A stretch of DNA of 64,000 nt from Clavibacter zhangzhiyongii (GCF_014775655.1 NZ_CP061274.1:1674001-1738000); one strand, 5' to 3'. Positions 30,796-40,619 are shown, counted from the stretch's first letter. Made by a program: numbers and translations. The notes: generated from the letters alone by a model not told the origin.

Positions 30796-32388
30796 CTACG
30801 AGGCCCCGTCGTCGGTCGCGTCGTCGGCTTGGTCCGCATCCACAAAGGCCGCGGCCACGGGAGCGGCGGTCGCCTCGATCTGCCAGGGACGCGCGCCCCA
30901 GGACGCGAGCGCCTCGGCGACGGCCTCCGGCGCGAGGTCGGCGGGCGGCGTCCAGGCGACACGGCGCAGGACCTCGGGCGTGAGCAGGTTCTCCTGCGGG
31001 ACGGACATCGAGGACGCGACCTCCTGCACGGCCACGCGGGCGCGCTTGAGGCGGCGGTCGGCCGCCGGGTCCTTGTCGGCCCAGGCCTTGGGCGGCGGCA
31101 TGGTCTCGCCCGTGCCGCGCAGCTGCGGGAACTCGGTCGCGGCGAGCCCGCGCTCGACGGCGGCCCACCAGCGGTCGATCTCGCTGCGGCTCGCGCGGCC
31201 CGAGAACTCCCGGACGGCGGCGAGGTCGCGCTTGGACTGCGGGAGGACGCGCGCGACGGCGACGAGCGAGCCGTCCGGCACGAGCCGGCCGGGGCTGGTG
31301 TCGACCTCGCGGGCGTAGGCGTCGCGCGCCTCCCACAGCTCCTTGGCGACGGCGAGGTTGCGACCCCCGCGCACGCCGTGCAGGCCGCTCAGGCGACGCC
31401 ACGGCTCGACCCGCGCGGGCTTCGCCTCCTTGGCGATCGTCGCCTGGAACTCCTGCTCGGCGATGCCCGACTTGCCCTGCTCCTCGAGCCGGCGCGCGAT
31501 CTCGTCGCGCACGTCGACGAGCAGCTCCACGTCGAGCGCGGCGTAGACGAGCCAGGCGCGGGGGAGGGGGCGGGTCGACCAGTCGGCCGCGGAGTGCTCC
31601 TTGGCCAGGTGGATCCCGAGCAGCTCCTCCACCACGGTGCCGAGCCCCACGCGCGGGAGACCCAGCAGGCGGGAGGCGAGCTCGGTGTCGAAGATGCGCT
31701 GCGGGTCGAGGCCGACCTCGCGCAGGCACGCGAGGTCCTGGCTGGCGGCGTGCAGCACCCACTCGACGTCGCGGATCACGTCGTCGAGCTCGGAGAAGTC
31801 GCCCACCGCCGGCGGGTCGAAGAGGAAGGTGCCGGCGCCGCGGCGGAAGACCTGGATGAGGTAGGCGCGCTGGCTGTAGCGGAAGCCGGACGCGCGCTCG
31901 GCGTCGACGGCGACGGGACCGGTGCCCCCCGCGATCGCCTCGACGGCGCGCAGGTACTCCTCGCGGGTGTCGATGACCGTGAGGTCGCCGGTGGCGGCCG
32001 CCTCGCGGAGGGGCGCGCGCGGGGGCGCGGCGGCGTCCGATGACGCGGCGGCGGCCTGCTCCTCCCGCGGGGTCGCCGCGGCGGGCGCGGTGGACGCGCG
32101 GCGCGCGGACCGCGGGGCGCGCGGGCTGTCGACCGTCGGATCCGCGGCCGGGGCGCCGTCCGCCGGCGCCGGCGCCGGCTGGACATCCTCGACCGGCTCG
32201 CGCCGCGTGCGGGTGCGGGTGCGGGACCGCGCGGCGACCGCGTCGGTGGCGGTGGAACCGGGGACGTCCGAGAAGAGCGACGCGCCCATGGCCGGGCGGC
32301 CGAGCGGGACGGCGGGCGGGGCCGCGGCAGGGGAGTCGCGGACGGGTGCCGCGGACTCGGGGTCGGGGATGTCGGACGGGGCGTTCAC
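30796..32388 (-). CDS. RNase D-like 3'-5' exonuclease with HRDC domain
   Basis: The DEDD exonuclease domain has VAVDAERASGFRYSQRAYLIQV (first Asp and Glu), LHAASQDLACL (second Asp) and the YAALDVELLVDVRDEI block (third Asp). An HRDC domain follows, with SGLHGVRGGRNLAVAKELWEARD. The first ~170 residues are Ala/Pro/Arg-rich and probably disordered. Such proteins process the 3' ends of structured RNAs. The GTG (VNAPSDIPDP) overlaps the DUF3000 stop in GTGA, giving 530 aa; the frame is open further upstream, but that would overlap the DUF3000 gene fully. Confidence 0.87.
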   Translation of the reverse strand: MNAPSDIPDPESAAPVRDSPAAAPPAVPLGRPAMGASLFSDVPGSTATDAVAARSRTRTRTRREPVEDVQPAPAPADGAPAADPTVDSPRAPRSARRASTAPAAATPREEQAAAASSDAAAPPRAPLREAAATGDLTVIDTREEYLRAVEAIAGGTGPVAVDAERASGFRYSQRAYLIQVFRRGAGTFLFDPPAVGDFSELDDVIRDVEWVLHAASQDLACLREVGLDPQRIFDTELASRLLGLPRVGLGTVVEELLGIHLAKEHSAADWSTRPLPRAWLVYAALDVELLVDVRDEIARRLEEQGKSGIAEQEFQATIAKEAKPARVEPWRRLSGLHGVRGGRNLAVAKELWEARDAYAREVDTSPGRLVPDGSLVAVARVLPQSKRDLAAVREFSGRASRSEIDRWWAAVERGLAATEFPQLRGTGETMPPPKAWADKDPAADRRLKRARVAVQEVASSMSVPQENLLTPEVLRRVAWTPPADLAPEAVAEALASWGARPWQIEATAAPVAAAFVDADQADDATDDGAS

Positions 32389-32981
32389 GTCCGGGTGCGT
32401 CGCGCTGATAGCAGTGTCACTCCTTCGCCCGCGGGAGGCAGCCCGGCGAGCATGCACAGTAGTTCCCCCCAGCCTTCCACATGGGCGGTCACGTCCGCGT
32501 CCGCGGGGGTCCACGAGGCGCGCAGCTCGATCTTCGCGCCGCTGCCCTGGCGGGCGAGCTCGCCGTAGCCGGTGCTGATTATCCGGGTCGCGGTGCCCGA
32601 GGGCGCCGAGTAGCGGGCGCCGCGCGAGGCGAGGCCGTCGACGAGCCACGACCAGGCCACGTCGGCGAGGAACGGATCCGTGCCCATGTCGGTCTCGAGC
32701 GGGGCCTGCGCGAAGCAGACGATGCGGAAGGAACCGCCCCAGGCGTCCGGCTCCTCGGGGTCGTGGAGGAGGATGAAGCGGCCCGTGCCGAGCTCCGAGT
32801 CGGACGCGTGGCCGGACGGCGAGACGTCGGCGGCGAGGGCGACCGCGTAGGGCGCGAGGCCGCTCGACGGCGAGGGGATCTCCGTCAGCACGAGCTCCGA
32901 CCGCGTCGTCGCGCGTCGCAGCGCGTCCAACGCCGCGCGGAACTCGGGCGGATCCTCGGGACTGTCACGGGTCTCTACCAC
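32385..32981 (-). CDS. DUF3000 family protein
   Basis: A 198-aa soluble protein containing ELVLTEIPSPSSGLAPYAVALAAD, GRFILLHDPEEPDAWGGSFRIVCFAQA and a C-terminal LRASWTPADADVTAHVEGWGELLCMLAGLPP. These blocks match DUF3000, a family found next to the RNase D-like gene in actinobacteria; function is unknown. The GTG start is preceded at exactly six bases by TAGTCT, a leaderless pattern. Confidence 0.86.
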   Translation of the reverse strand: MVETRDSPEDPPEFRAALDALRRATTRSELVLTEIPSPSSGLAPYAVALAADVSPSGHASDSELGTGRFILLHDPEEPDAWGGSFRIVCFAQAPLETDMGTDPFLADVAWSWLVDGLASRGARYSAPSGTATRIISTGYGELARQGSGAKIELRASWTPADADVTAHVEGWGELLCMLAGLPPAGEGVTLLSARRTRT

Positions 32982-32987
32982 GTGTGC

Positions 32988-32993
32988 AGACTA
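32988..32993 (-). promoter_or_regulatory. Predicted -10 element (TAGTCT) for the leaderless DUF3000-RNase D mRNA
   Basis: On the minus strand TAGTCT is followed by six bases (GCACAC) and the GTG start. Confidence 0.5.
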
Positions 32994-33087
32994 GGGTCCG
33001 GCGCGCCGCGTCCCGGGAGCCACGCCGGGACGCATCCGGCCGACGGACGCGCGCGACGACGCGGCGGACGGCCCGCTGACCGGGGGA

Positions 33088-33834
33088 TCAGGCCCGGCGG
33101 ACCGCCCAGCGCGCGTACGTGCGGTGGTCGTCGTCGACGAGCAGCTGCTCGAGCGACATGGCCGCGTGCACGCCGGACCCGGCGGGGACGAGGGGCGTGA
33201 GCGGCGTCACCAGCTCCGGCGACGTGGTGAGGCAGAGCTCGTCGACGCGCCCCGCCGCGAGCAGCGACGCCGCGAGCGCGGGCCCGCCCTCGCAGACCAC
33301 GTGCGCGAGACCGCGACCGGCCAGGGCCGCGATCACGTCGTCGCCGCCGAGCCGTCCGTCGGCCGCGGCGCCCAGGGGGACCGGCACGATCTCGGCGGGC
33401 ACGCCCCCGAGCGTCGCGACGGCCCGGTCGCGCGCCTCCGGCGGGCACAGCACGAGGAGTCGGCCGTCCGCGGCGTCGGGATCGAAGCGGTGGCCGTCGA
33501 GGTCGCCGGTGGAGGTGGCGACGGCCAGCGGCGTGCGGCGGGGCAGCACGTAGCGCTCGGCGCGCACCGTGCCGGCGCCCACGAGCACGACGTCGGCCAG
33601 CTCGCGGATCACCCCGAGGATCCGTCGGTCGACGGCGCTGCTCAGGCTGTCCGACGAGCCGTCGGCACCGGTGACGCTGCCGTCGACCGACGCCACGAAG
33701 TTCAGGCGCACATGCGTGGCGGATGCCGGCCGGTACAGGTCCTCGAGCCAGTCGCGCGTGCGGTCGTCGTCCAAGGCCCGGGAGGCTTCGGGCTCGCCGA
33801 CCCCGGCCACGGGGAGGATCCGCGTGATCCTCAC
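33088..33834 (-). CDS. Pyrimidine reductase family protein (RibD C-terminal/dihydrofolate reductase-like)
   Basis: A 248-aa NAD(P)H-dependent reductase fold. The RibD_C signatures are VRLNFVASVDGSVTG near the N-terminus, LADVVLVGAGTVRAERY, and GLAHVVCEGGPALAASLLAAGRVDELCLT toward the end. No other riboflavin genes are nearby, so a stand-alone reductase of unknown substrate is more likely than a riboflavin enzyme. The GTG start overlaps the sufE stop in GTGA, so it is the third gene of a coupled operon. Confidence 0.85.
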   Translation of the reverse strand: MRITRILPVAGVGEPEASRALDDDRTRDWLEDLYRPASATHVRLNFVASVDGSVTGADGSSDSLSSAVDRRILGVIRELADVVLVGAGTVRAERYVLPRRTPLAVATSTGDLDGHRFDPDAADGRLLVLCPPEARDRAVATLGGVPAEIVPVPLGAAADGRLGGDDVIAALAGRGLAHVVCEGGPALAASLLAAGRVDELCLTTSPELVTPLTPLVPAGSGVHAAMSLEQLLVDDDHRTYARWAVRRA

Positions 33835-34271
33835 CCCGCGAGCCGCTCGCGCACCTGGCGCTTGACCCGGCCGAGCATCGCCGTCATCCCGCGCATGCGC
33901 AGCGGCGAGACGGCGGCGTCGAGGCCGATGGTGGAGGGGTAGTCGTCGGGCACGGCCAGCACCTCGTCCGCCGGCAGCCCGTCGAGCCCCTGCGCGAGGA
34001 TCGACGCGAAGCCGCGGCTGGTCGGCGCCTCGGCGGGCGCCTGCGCGTGCACGTGCACGTCGCCGTCGACGACCTCGACGAACATGAACACCGGCGACTG
34101 GCACTCCTCCACGCGCTCGAGGAGGTCCGGGTGCTCGGCGTAGCGCGGGGGCAGCTCGGGCAGCTCGTTGCTGAAGTCGAGCAGGAGCAGGAGCCGGTCG
34201 CGCTGGCCGAGCGCGAGGAAGTCGTCGCGGATCTCGGCCAGCGCGGCGGGCAGGGCGGGGGAGCCGGTCAT
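33831..34271 (-). CDS. sufE: SufE-like sulfur acceptor protein
   Basis: SufE accepts persulfide sulfur from a cysteine desulfurase for Fe-S cluster assembly. The active Cys is in [14 protein letters not shown] (about residue 54), and [13 protein letters not shown] and [18 protein letters not shown] are family blocks. The length (146 aa) is typical. It overlaps the sulfurtransferase upstream (ATGA) and the reductase downstream (GTGA). Pairing SufE with a rhodanese suggests sulfur trafficking outside the main suf operon. Confidence 0.92.
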   Translation of the reverse strand: MTGSPALPAALAEIRDDFLALGQRDRLLLLLDFSNELPELPPRYAEHPDLLERVEECQSPVFMFVEVVDGDVHVHAQAPAEAPTSRGFASILAQGLDGLPADEVLAVPDDYPSTIGLDAAVSPLRMRGMTAMLGRVKRQVRERLAG

Positions 34272-35179
34272 CGAGCGGGCAGCTCCCCGGGCTCGGCGCC
34301 CTGCACGATGGGGACGCGCACGGCGGAGCCCCACTCGGTCCAGGAGCCGTCGTAGTTGCGGACGCCCTCGAAGCCGAGGAGGTGCGTGAGCACGAACCAC
34401 GTGTGGCTCGAGCGCTCGCCGATGCGGCAGAGGACCACGACGTCGTCGCCGTCGCCGAGGCCCGCGCCTTCGCGGTAGACCGCGTCGAGCTCGGCGCGGG
34501 ACCTGAAGGAGCCGTCCTCGGCCGCGGCCTTGGCCCACGGCACGTTGCGCGACGTGGGGATGTGGCCGGCGCGGAGCGAGCCCTCCTCGGGGTAGGCGGG
34601 CGCGGTGGTGCGCTGGCCCGTGTACTCCTCGGGGCTGCGGACGTCGATGAGCGGGTTGCCGAGGTGGGCGAGGACGTCGTCCTTGAACGCGCGGATCTCC
34701 TCGTCGCGGCGCTCGACCACGGGGTACTCGACGGGCGCGACCTCGGGCTGGTCGGTGGTCATGGGACGGCCCTCGGCGATCCACTTGTCGCGGCCTCCGT
34801 CGAGGAGGCGGACGTCCTCGTGGCCGAACAGCGTGAACACCCACAGGGCGTACGCCGCCCACCAGTTGCTCTTGTCGCCGTAGATGACGACGGTGCTGTC
34901 CCGGGCGATGCCGCGCTCGGACATGAGCTGGGCGAACCGCTCGCCGTCGACGTAGTCGCGCTGGACCGGGTCGTTGAGGTCGGTGTGCCAGTCGAGCTTC
35001 ACGGCGCCCGGGATGTGGCCGGTCTCGTAGAGGAGCACGTCCTCGTCTGACTCGACGACCACGAGGCCGGGCGTGAGCGCGCCGTCCGCGAGGCGCTCCT
35101 GCAGCCAGTCGCCGCTCACGAGCCGCTCCGGGTGGGCGTACTCGGCGAACCTGGGGGTGGTGTCCGGCTCGACGGCCAT
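34268..35179 (-). CDS. Thiosulfate/3-mercaptopyruvate sulfurtransferase
   Basis: Two tandem rhodanese domains in 303 aa. The first (about 20-150) has [20 protein letters not shown] and no catalytic Cys; the second has [23 protein letters not shown] and the active-site loop [15 protein letters not shown] carrying the persulfide Cys (about residue 254). CRxGxRSSHTW is the CysA/SseA-type loop that favours thiosulfate. It is first in the sulfurtransferase-sufE-reductase operon, preceded by GGAGAGCCCC. Confidence 0.92.
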   Translation of the reverse strand: MAVEPDTTPRFAEYAHPERLVSGDWLQERLADGALTPGLVVVESDEDVLLYETGHIPGAVKLDWHTDLNDPVQRDYVDGERFAQLMSERGIARDSTVVIYGDKSNWWAAYALWVFTLFGHEDVRLLDGGRDKWIAEGRPMTTDQPEVAPVEYPVVERRDEEIRAFKDDVLAHLGNPLIDVRSPEEYTGQRTTAPAYPEEGSLRAGHIPTSRNVPWAKAAAEDGSFRSRAELDAVYREGAGLGDGDDVVVLCRIGERSSHTWFVLTHLLGFEGVRNYDGSWTEWGSAVRVPIVQGAEPGELPAR

Positions 35180-35314
35180 GGGGCTCTCCTGATCTCGCGG
35201 CCGCGGGGGCCGCGCTGGGTGGGACGCGATTAGTCTGGGGGTCTTCCGCGGGCGCTCGGCGCACCGCGACGACCACCATCCACGGTAACGGTTCACGCTG
35301 CGCGGGACCTTCCC

Positions 35315-36400
35315 ATGACAGCCGGAGATCCACCTGTGACCAACGCCGACATCGGATCGCGGAGCCACGACGAGCGCGGGGCGGGACCGGGCGCGCTCGT
35401 CGGGCGCTCGCCGAGCATCTCGGGCGCGGAGATCGCGGCGCACCTCGTGCCCCCGCGCCAGTTCGACGAGGCGCGCTTCGACACCTACCGGCCCGACCCG
35501 GAGTACGACACGCAGGCGCAGGCCGTGGAGCTGCTGCGCGCGTTCTCGGGCGACCGGGCGGGATCCCGCGGCGGGCTGTTCTCCCGGCGGAAGGCCCCGG
35601 CGCCGAAGCCCGGCGTGTACCTCGACGGCGGGTTCGGCGTGGGCAAGACCCACCTCCTCGCGTCGCTCTGGCACGCCATGCCGGGGCCGAAGTACTTCGG
35701 CACCTTCATCGAGTACACGGCGCTCGTCGGCGCGCTCGGCTACCAGGGCGCCGTCGGGATCCTCCGCGGGGCGACGCTCGTGGCCATCGACGAGTTCGAG
35801 CTCGACGACCCGGGCGACACCATGATGATGACGCGCCTGCTGTCCGACCTCGTGGCCGACGGCACGCGCATCGCCGCGACGAGCAACACCCCGCCGAACG
35901 CCCTGGGCGAGGGGCGCTTCGCCGCGGCGGACTTCCTGCGGGAGATCCAGGCGATGAGCGACCGGTTCGACACGATCCGCATCGACGGCCTCGACTACCG
36001 CCGCCGCGCCTTCGAGGGCCACGCGGTCACGGTCGACGACGCCGACCTCGCCGCGCGCGCCGACGCGGCGCAGGCGGCCGGCCGCGCGGTGACGCTGGAC
36101 GGCTTCGCCGAGCTCGTCGCGCACCTGTCCCGGCTGCACCCCTCCAAGTACGTCAAGGTCATCGAGGGCGTGGACGCCATCGCGCTCCGCGACGTGACCG
36201 AGCTGACGGGCCAGACCGACGCGCTGCGCTTCGTGGCGTTCGTGGACCGCGTGTACGACGCGCAGATCCCGCTGCTCGCCTCGGGTACGCCCTTCGACGA
36301 GGCGTTCTCCGCGGAGATGCTCGCCGGCGGCTACCGGAAGAAGTACCTGCGGGCGATCTCGCGGCTCATCTCGCTCACCGCGGCCGGACGCGACCTCTAG
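35315..36400 (+). CDS. zapE: ZapE/AFG1-like AAA-family ATPase
   Basis: A 361-aa P-loop ATPase. Walker A is [15 protein letters not shown] (about 105), Walker B is [14 protein letters not shown], and [26 protein letters not shown] is the sensor region diagnostic for AFG1/ZapE. In proteobacteria ZapE acts at the division ring; the actinobacterial role is not known. It is divergent from the sulfurtransferase gene with 135 bp between. A GTG 21 codons downstream is an alternative start. Confidence 0.88.
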   Translation: MTAGDPPVTNADIGSRSHDERGAGPGALVGRSPSISGAEIAAHLVPPRQFDEARFDTYRPDPEYDTQAQAVELLRAFSGDRAGSRGGLFSRRKAPAPKPGVYLDGGFGVGKTHLLASLWHAMPGPKYFGTFIEYTALVGALGYQGAVGILRGATLVAIDEFELDDPGDTMMMTRLLSDLVADGTRIAATSNTPPNALGEGRFAAADFLREIQAMSDRFDTIRIDGLDYRRRAFEGHAVTVDDADLAARADAAQAAGRAVTLDGFAELVAHLSRLHPSKYVKVIEGVDAIALRDVTELTGQTDALRFVAFVDRVYDAQIPLLASGTPFDEAFSAEMLAGGYRKKYLRAISRLISLTAAGRDL

Positions 36401-36460
36401 CCGCGCGGCGCCCGCCGCGCCAGGTCGGGCGCTCGCCCGGGAGGATCCCCGAGGCCCGCG

Positions 36461-36507
36461 GAAACACGATGTTCACACGGCCGGCGTCCGTGTAACGCGC
36501 TCGAAAC
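36461..36507 (+). promoter_or_regulatory. GlnR-type nitrogen-control site upstream of amt
   Basis: GTAAC-N6-GAAAC at 36492-36507 matches the GlnR box consensus gTnAC-N6-GaAAC. A second element, GAAAC-N6-TTCAC, begins at 36461, 42 bases earlier, about two repeats of the usual 22-bp spacing. The regulator itself is not in the window. Confidence 0.6.
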
Positions 36508-36650
36508 ACGTCCGGCGAGCCGGCGAAACCTCGTCCCCGGACACTGGACGCGTACCCGGCACCCGGCTCGCGCCGAACCCCCCGACCACACGGGCGGCCG
36601 CTCGCCTCCGTCGGTCCGACCCCTGCACGATCTACGAGAGGTGAAACACC

Positions 36651-37937
36651 ATGGATCAAGGCAACACCGCCTTCCTCCTGATCGCCGCGGCGCTGGTCCT
36701 CCTGATGACGCCGGGTCTGGCGTTCTTCTACGGCGGGCTCGTCAAGGCCAAGAGCGTCATCAGCATGATGATGATGAGCTTCGGGGCCATGGGCCTCATC
36801 GGGCTCCTCTGGGTGCTCTACGGCTATGCGGTCACGTTCGGCAACGGACCGGACGGCGCCGCGGGCAACCCGCGCTTCGTCGGCATCGACGGCGTCCTCG
36901 GCGTCGACCTCGGCCAGCTCGGCCTCGGCGACGCGTACACGGCGGCCCTCGGCGAGCAGACCTCGGCCTACCCCACGCTCGCGTTCGCCGCCTTCCAGGC
37001 GACCTTCGCGATCATCACGGTCGCCCTCATCTCCGGCGCCATCGCCGACCGCGCGAAGTTCGGCGCGTGGATGGTCTTCGCCGGCGTGTGGGCCACGGTC
37101 GTCTACTTCCCGGTCGCCAGCTGGGTCTTCAACTTCACGCTCGCCGACGGCGCCACCGTCGACGGCGGCTGGATCGCCTACAACGTGGGCGCCATCGACT
37201 TCGCCGGCGGCACGGCCGTCCACATCAACGCCGGCGCCGCCGCCCTCGCGCTGTCCCTCGTCCTCGGCAAGCGCGTCGGGTTCGCGAAGGGCATGCACGT
37301 GCCGCACAACCCGCCGTTCGTCCTCCTCGGCGCCGGCCTCCTGTGGTTCGGCTGGTTCGGCTTCAACGCGGGCTCCGAGCTCGCGGCCGACGGCATCGCG
37401 GCCATCGCGTTCCTCAACACCATCGCGGCGCCCGCCGCGGCCATCCTCGGCTGGCTCGTGGTCGAGAAGATCCGCGACGGCAAGCCCACCTCCGTGGGTG
37501 CCGCGTCCGGAGCGGTCGCGGGCCTGGTCGCCATCACCCCGGCCTGCGCCGCGCTCTCGCCGATCTGGGCGATCGTGCTCGGCCTCGTCGCCGGCGCCGT
37601 CTGCGCCGTGGCCATCGAGCTGAAGTTCAAGCTGGGCTTCGACGACTCGCTCGACGTGGTGGGCATCCACCTCATCGGCGGACTCATCGGCACGCTCTAC
37701 ATCGGCTTCTTCGCCACGAACGTCGGCCTCATCTACTCGGGCTCGCTCGCGCAGCTCGGGAAGCAGGCCCTCGCCGCCGGCGCCGTGCTCGTGTACTCGT
37801 TCGTGCTGTCGTACCTCATCGGCACGATCATCCAGAAGACCATGGGCTTCCGGGTGAAGAACGAGGACGAGATCGCGGGCATCGACACGATCGTGCACGG
37901 CGAGGAGGGCTACGTGCTGGAGACCTCCGGCCGCTGA
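36651..37937 (+). CDS. amt: Ammonium transporter (Amt/MEP/Rh family)
   Basis: Eleven hydrophobic segments in 428 aa. Family signatures are LLMTPGLAFFYGGLVKAKSVISMMMMSFGAMG at the N-terminus, DFAGGTAVHINAGAAALAL (with the first pore His), FNAGSELAADG, and DDSLDVVGIHLIGGLIGTLYIG (with the second pore His). The ATG follows GAGAGGTGAAACACC. Upstream is a GlnR-like box. The glnK/glnD genes that usually follow amt in actinobacteria are not here. Confidence 0.95.
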   Translation: MDQGNTAFLLIAAALVLLMTPGLAFFYGGLVKAKSVISMMMMSFGAMGLIGLLWVLYGYAVTFGNGPDGAAGNPRFVGIDGVLGVDLGQLGLGDAYTAALGEQTSAYPTLAFAAFQATFAIITVALISGAIADRAKFGAWMVFAGVWATVVYFPVASWVFNFTLADGATVDGGWIAYNVGAIDFAGGTAVHINAGAAALALSLVLGKRVGFAKGMHVPHNPPFVLLGAGLLWFGWFGFNAGSELAADGIAAIAFLNTIAAPAAAILGWLVVEKIRDGKPTSVGAASGAVAGLVAITPACAALSPIWAIVLGLVAGAVCAVAIELKFKLGFDDSLDVVGIHLIGGLIGTLYIGFFATNVGLIYSGSLAQLGKQALAAGAVLVYSFVLSYLIGTIIQKTMGFRVKNEDEIAGIDTIVHGEEGYVLETSGR

Positions 37938-37958
37938 CCCGATCCACCGACGGGCACC

Positions 37959-37993
37959 ACGGGCGCCGCACCTCGCGAGAGGGCGGCGCCCGT
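37959..37993 (+). terminator. amt terminator
   Basis: An 11-bp stem ACGGGCGCCGC/GCGGCGCCCGT with a 13-base loop, 20 bases after the amt stop. Confidence 0.55.
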
Positions 37994-38180
37994 CGTCGTG
38001 TCCGGGGCGCCCGTCCGCCGGACGAGGCCGCGGCTGGGGGTGTGTTCGCCCAGCGCGGAGCGAGCGCCCCGGGCTGCCGCCCGGGTGCGGGCCGGGCGTA
38101 CGGTGGACGGATGCGGTGAGGTGCGCACGACGGCGCCTCCCGCACCACCGTGACCATCGAGACGAAGAAGACGAGAGCAC

Positions 38181-39020
38181 ATGGCATCCCCCCTCATCAC
38201 CCTGAACAACGGCGTCACCATCCCGCAGCTGGGATTCGGAGTCTTCCAGACCCCGCCCGCCGAGACCCAGCAGGCCGTCGAGCGCGCGTTCGAGGCGGGC
38301 TACCGCCACATCGACACCGCGGCCGGCTACTACAACGAGGAGGGCGTGGGCGCCGCCATCAAGGCGACGGGCATCCCGCGCGAGGAGCTCTTCATCACCA
38401 CGAAGCTCCGCAACGGCGACCAGGGCGCCGACAGCGCCCGCACAGCCTTCGAGGACAGCCGCCGCAAGCTCGGCGTCGACGCGGTGGACCTCTACCTCAT
38501 CCACTGGCCCTACCCCAAGCACGGCCTGTACGTCGAGACCTGGAAGACGTTCGAGGCGCTGCACGCCGAGGGCCTCATCCGCGCCATCGGCGTCTCCAAC
38601 TTCCTCCCGGAGCACCTGGAGACGCTGGCGGCCGAGAGCGACGTCGTGCCCGCGGTCAACCAGATCGAGGTGCACCCGACGTTCCAGCAGCACGACCTCT
38701 CGACCTTCTCGGTCGAGCGCGGCATCGAGGTCGAGGCGTACAGCCCGCTCGGCCAGGGCGCCGACCTCGAGTCGGAGATCGTCACGCGCCTCGCGAAGGA
38801 GCACGACGCCACCCCCGCCCAGATCGTGCTCGCGTGGCACCTGGCGCAGGGCCGCATCGTGATCCCCAAGTCGGTCACGCCCGAGCGCATCGTGCAGAAC
38901 TTCCAGAGCATCGAGGTCGAGCTGTCCGTCGAGGAGCTCGCCGAGATCGACACCCTCGAGACCGGCACGCGCCTCGGCGCCGACCCGGCGACGGCGGACT
39001 TCACGCAGTTCCCGTCCTGA
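38181..39020 (+). CDS. Aldo/keto reductase
   Basis: A 279-aa NADPH-dependent TIM-barrel oxidoreductase. The catalytic tetrad is readable: Asp and Tyr in YRHIDTAAGYYNEEGVG (Tyr about 52), Lys in FITTKLRNGD, His in YLIHWPYPK. The cofactor site is IVIPKSVTPERIVQN. It resembles AKR5-type 2,5-diketo-D-gluconate reductases, but substrate is not predictable. It stands alone, 243 bp after amt. Confidence 0.92.
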   Translation: MASPLITLNNGVTIPQLGFGVFQTPPAETQQAVERAFEAGYRHIDTAAGYYNEEGVGAAIKATGIPREELFITTKLRNGDQGADSARTAFEDSRRKLGVDAVDLYLIHWPYPKHGLYVETWKTFEALHAEGLIRAIGVSNFLPEHLETLAAESDVVPAVNQIEVHPTFQQHDLSTFSVERGIEVEAYSPLGQGADLESEIVTRLAKEHDATPAQIVLAWHLAQGRIVIPKSVTPERIVQNFQSIEVELSVEELAEIDTLETGTRLGADPATADFTQFPS

Positions 39021-39214
39021 TCCACCCGCCGGTCCGCCGGCACGACGACGCCCGCCCGGCACACGCCGCGGCGGGCGTCGCCTTGCCACCCGGAGGCCCG
39101 TCCGCGGTGCCGCGGACGCGGATCCCCGACAGGGCTAGCGTGAGCGGCACGACGCTCCCGAGGGCCGGGACCCTGCGTCCGGACCGATCCGGGGGTGCCA
39201 CCGTCAGGAGCACC

Positions 39215-39646
39215 GTGACCGATCCCACCTCCCCGCACGCCCGCCTCTCGGACGCGCTCGTCGCCATCGCGGAGCGCATCGACACCTCGGTGGACGCGAG
39301 CTGGGACGGTCTCACCGGGGTGCAGATCCTCATCCTGCGTCGCCTCTCCGGCGTCGAGCGCATGGACCGCGCCTCGCTCTCCCTCGACACCCGCACCGCG
39401 CGCGCGGCGACGGTCCCGAGCCTCGCGTCGCTGATGCAGAAGGGCCTCGTCGTGGAGTCCCAGGACGCCGCGGGCTCCTACCTGCGCCTCACCGACGGCG
39501 GACGCGCACTGCTGACGGGCGTCGGCGTGGCGCGCGCGGCCTGGATGGAGCGCGCCGCCGCCCAGGCGGAGCCGCCGGTGCGCGGCGACGACCTGGTGCG
39601 GGCCGCCGCGCTGCTCGAGCACCTCGGCAGCGCGGGACTCGAGTGA
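39215..39646 (+). CDS. MarR-like winged-helix protein
   Basis: A 143-aa protein with the MarR pattern: an N-terminal helix, WDGLTGVQILILRRL, a recognition helix region around TVPSLASLMQKGLVVESQD, and a wing ending in SYLRLTDGGRALL. The usual conserved DxR of the wing is replaced by SYLRLT. The GTG start follows CAGGAGCACC. It lies 11 bases before the methyltransferase gene and probably forms an operon with it. Ligand and targets are unknown. Confidence 0.7.
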   Translation: MTDPTSPHARLSDALVAIAERIDTSVDASWDGLTGVQILILRRLSGVERMDRASLSLDTRTARAATVPSLASLMQKGLVVESQDAAGSYLRLTDGGRALLTGVGVARAAWMERAAAQAEPPVRGDDLVRAAALLEHLGSAGLE

Positions 39647-39656
39647 GCGCAGCGGC

Positions 39657-40502
39657 GTGAGCGGCGAGGCGGGGCTCGACGGACTGGTCCGTCGCCTGCG
39701 CGCCGCGGGTTGCGTCTTCGCCGAGGAGGAGGCGGCCCTGCTCGTCGCGGAGGCCGCCGATCGTCAGCCGGCTCACGCCGGCCGCGACGTGACGCGCGCC
39801 CGAGCCGCCGTGCTCGAGGCGATGACCGCCGCCCGCGTCGCGGGGGAGCCGCTCGAGACCGTGCTGGGCTGGGCTCAGTTCGCCGGGCGGCGGATCCTCG
39901 TCGACCCGGGCGTCTTCGTGCCGCGGCGCCGCACCGAACGCCTCGCCCGTGCCGCCGTGCAGGCGGCGAGCGCCGTCGTGCACCCCGTCGTCGTCGACCT
40001 CTGCTGCGGGTCCGGAGCCATCGGGGCCGTCCTCGCGGACGACGTGCCGGGCGCCGTCGTGCACGCCGCCGACGTGGATCCCGTCGCCGTCGCCTGCGCC
40101 GCCCGCAACCTCGCGCCGCGCGGCGTCGCCGTGCACCGGGGCGACCTGCTCGACGCGCTGCCGGACGAGCTGCGCGGCCGCATCGACGTCCTCGTCGCGA
40201 ACGTGCCCTACGTGCCGCACGCGGGCCTCGACCTCATGCCGCCCGAGGCGCGCCTGCACGAGCCGGCGGCCACGCGCGACGGCGGCGACGACGGGCTCGA
40301 CGTGCTGCGCCGGGTGGCCCGGGACGGCGGATCGTGGCTCGCGCCGGCCGGCGTCGTCCTCCTCGAGGTGGCCGACGCGCAGGTGCCCGCGGCCCGGCAG
40401 GCCCTCGCGGCGGCCGGGCTGGAGGCGCGCGTGGATCCGCGCGCGGAGAGCGAGGACGAGGACGACGGCACGCGCGTCGTGTCGGGCCGCCCCGCACGCT
40501 GA
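39657..40502 (+). CDS. PrmC/HemK-like protein N5-glutamine methyltransferase paralogue
   Basis: A class I SAM-dependent methyltransferase of 281 aa. There is an N-terminal helical domain, a substrate segment GRRILVDPGVFVPRRRTE as in PrmC, and the SAM motif VVDLCCGSGAIGAVLA (about 118-133). The catalytic NPPY motif reads NVPY in VANVPYVPHAGLD; the Asn and Tyr are kept. True PrmC is normally next to prfA, which is absent here, so this is probably a paralogue acting on another protein. It starts with GTG just after the MarR-like gene. Confidence 0.78.
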   Translation: MSGEAGLDGLVRRLRAAGCVFAEEEAALLVAEAADRQPAHAGRDVTRARAAVLEAMTAARVAGEPLETVLGWAQFAGRRILVDPGVFVPRRRTERLARAAVQAASAVVHPVVVDLCCGSGAIGAVLADDVPGAVVHAADVDPVAVACAARNLAPRGVAVHRGDLLDALPDELRGRIDVLVANVPYVPHAGLDLMPPEARLHEPAATRDGGDDGLDVLRRVARDGGSWLAPAGVVLLEVADAQVPAARQALAAAGLEARVDPRAESEDEDDGTRVVSGRPAR

Positions 40503-40619
40503 GCCGTGGACCCGGGGTCCCGCGCCGCGGACCGGCAGCGGTGCTGGTGTGGAGCGCCGCTTGCGCGGACGCGTCGCGCAGATGGTGGCTCCCTGTCCAC
40601 AATCGGCTCGCCGCCGTGA

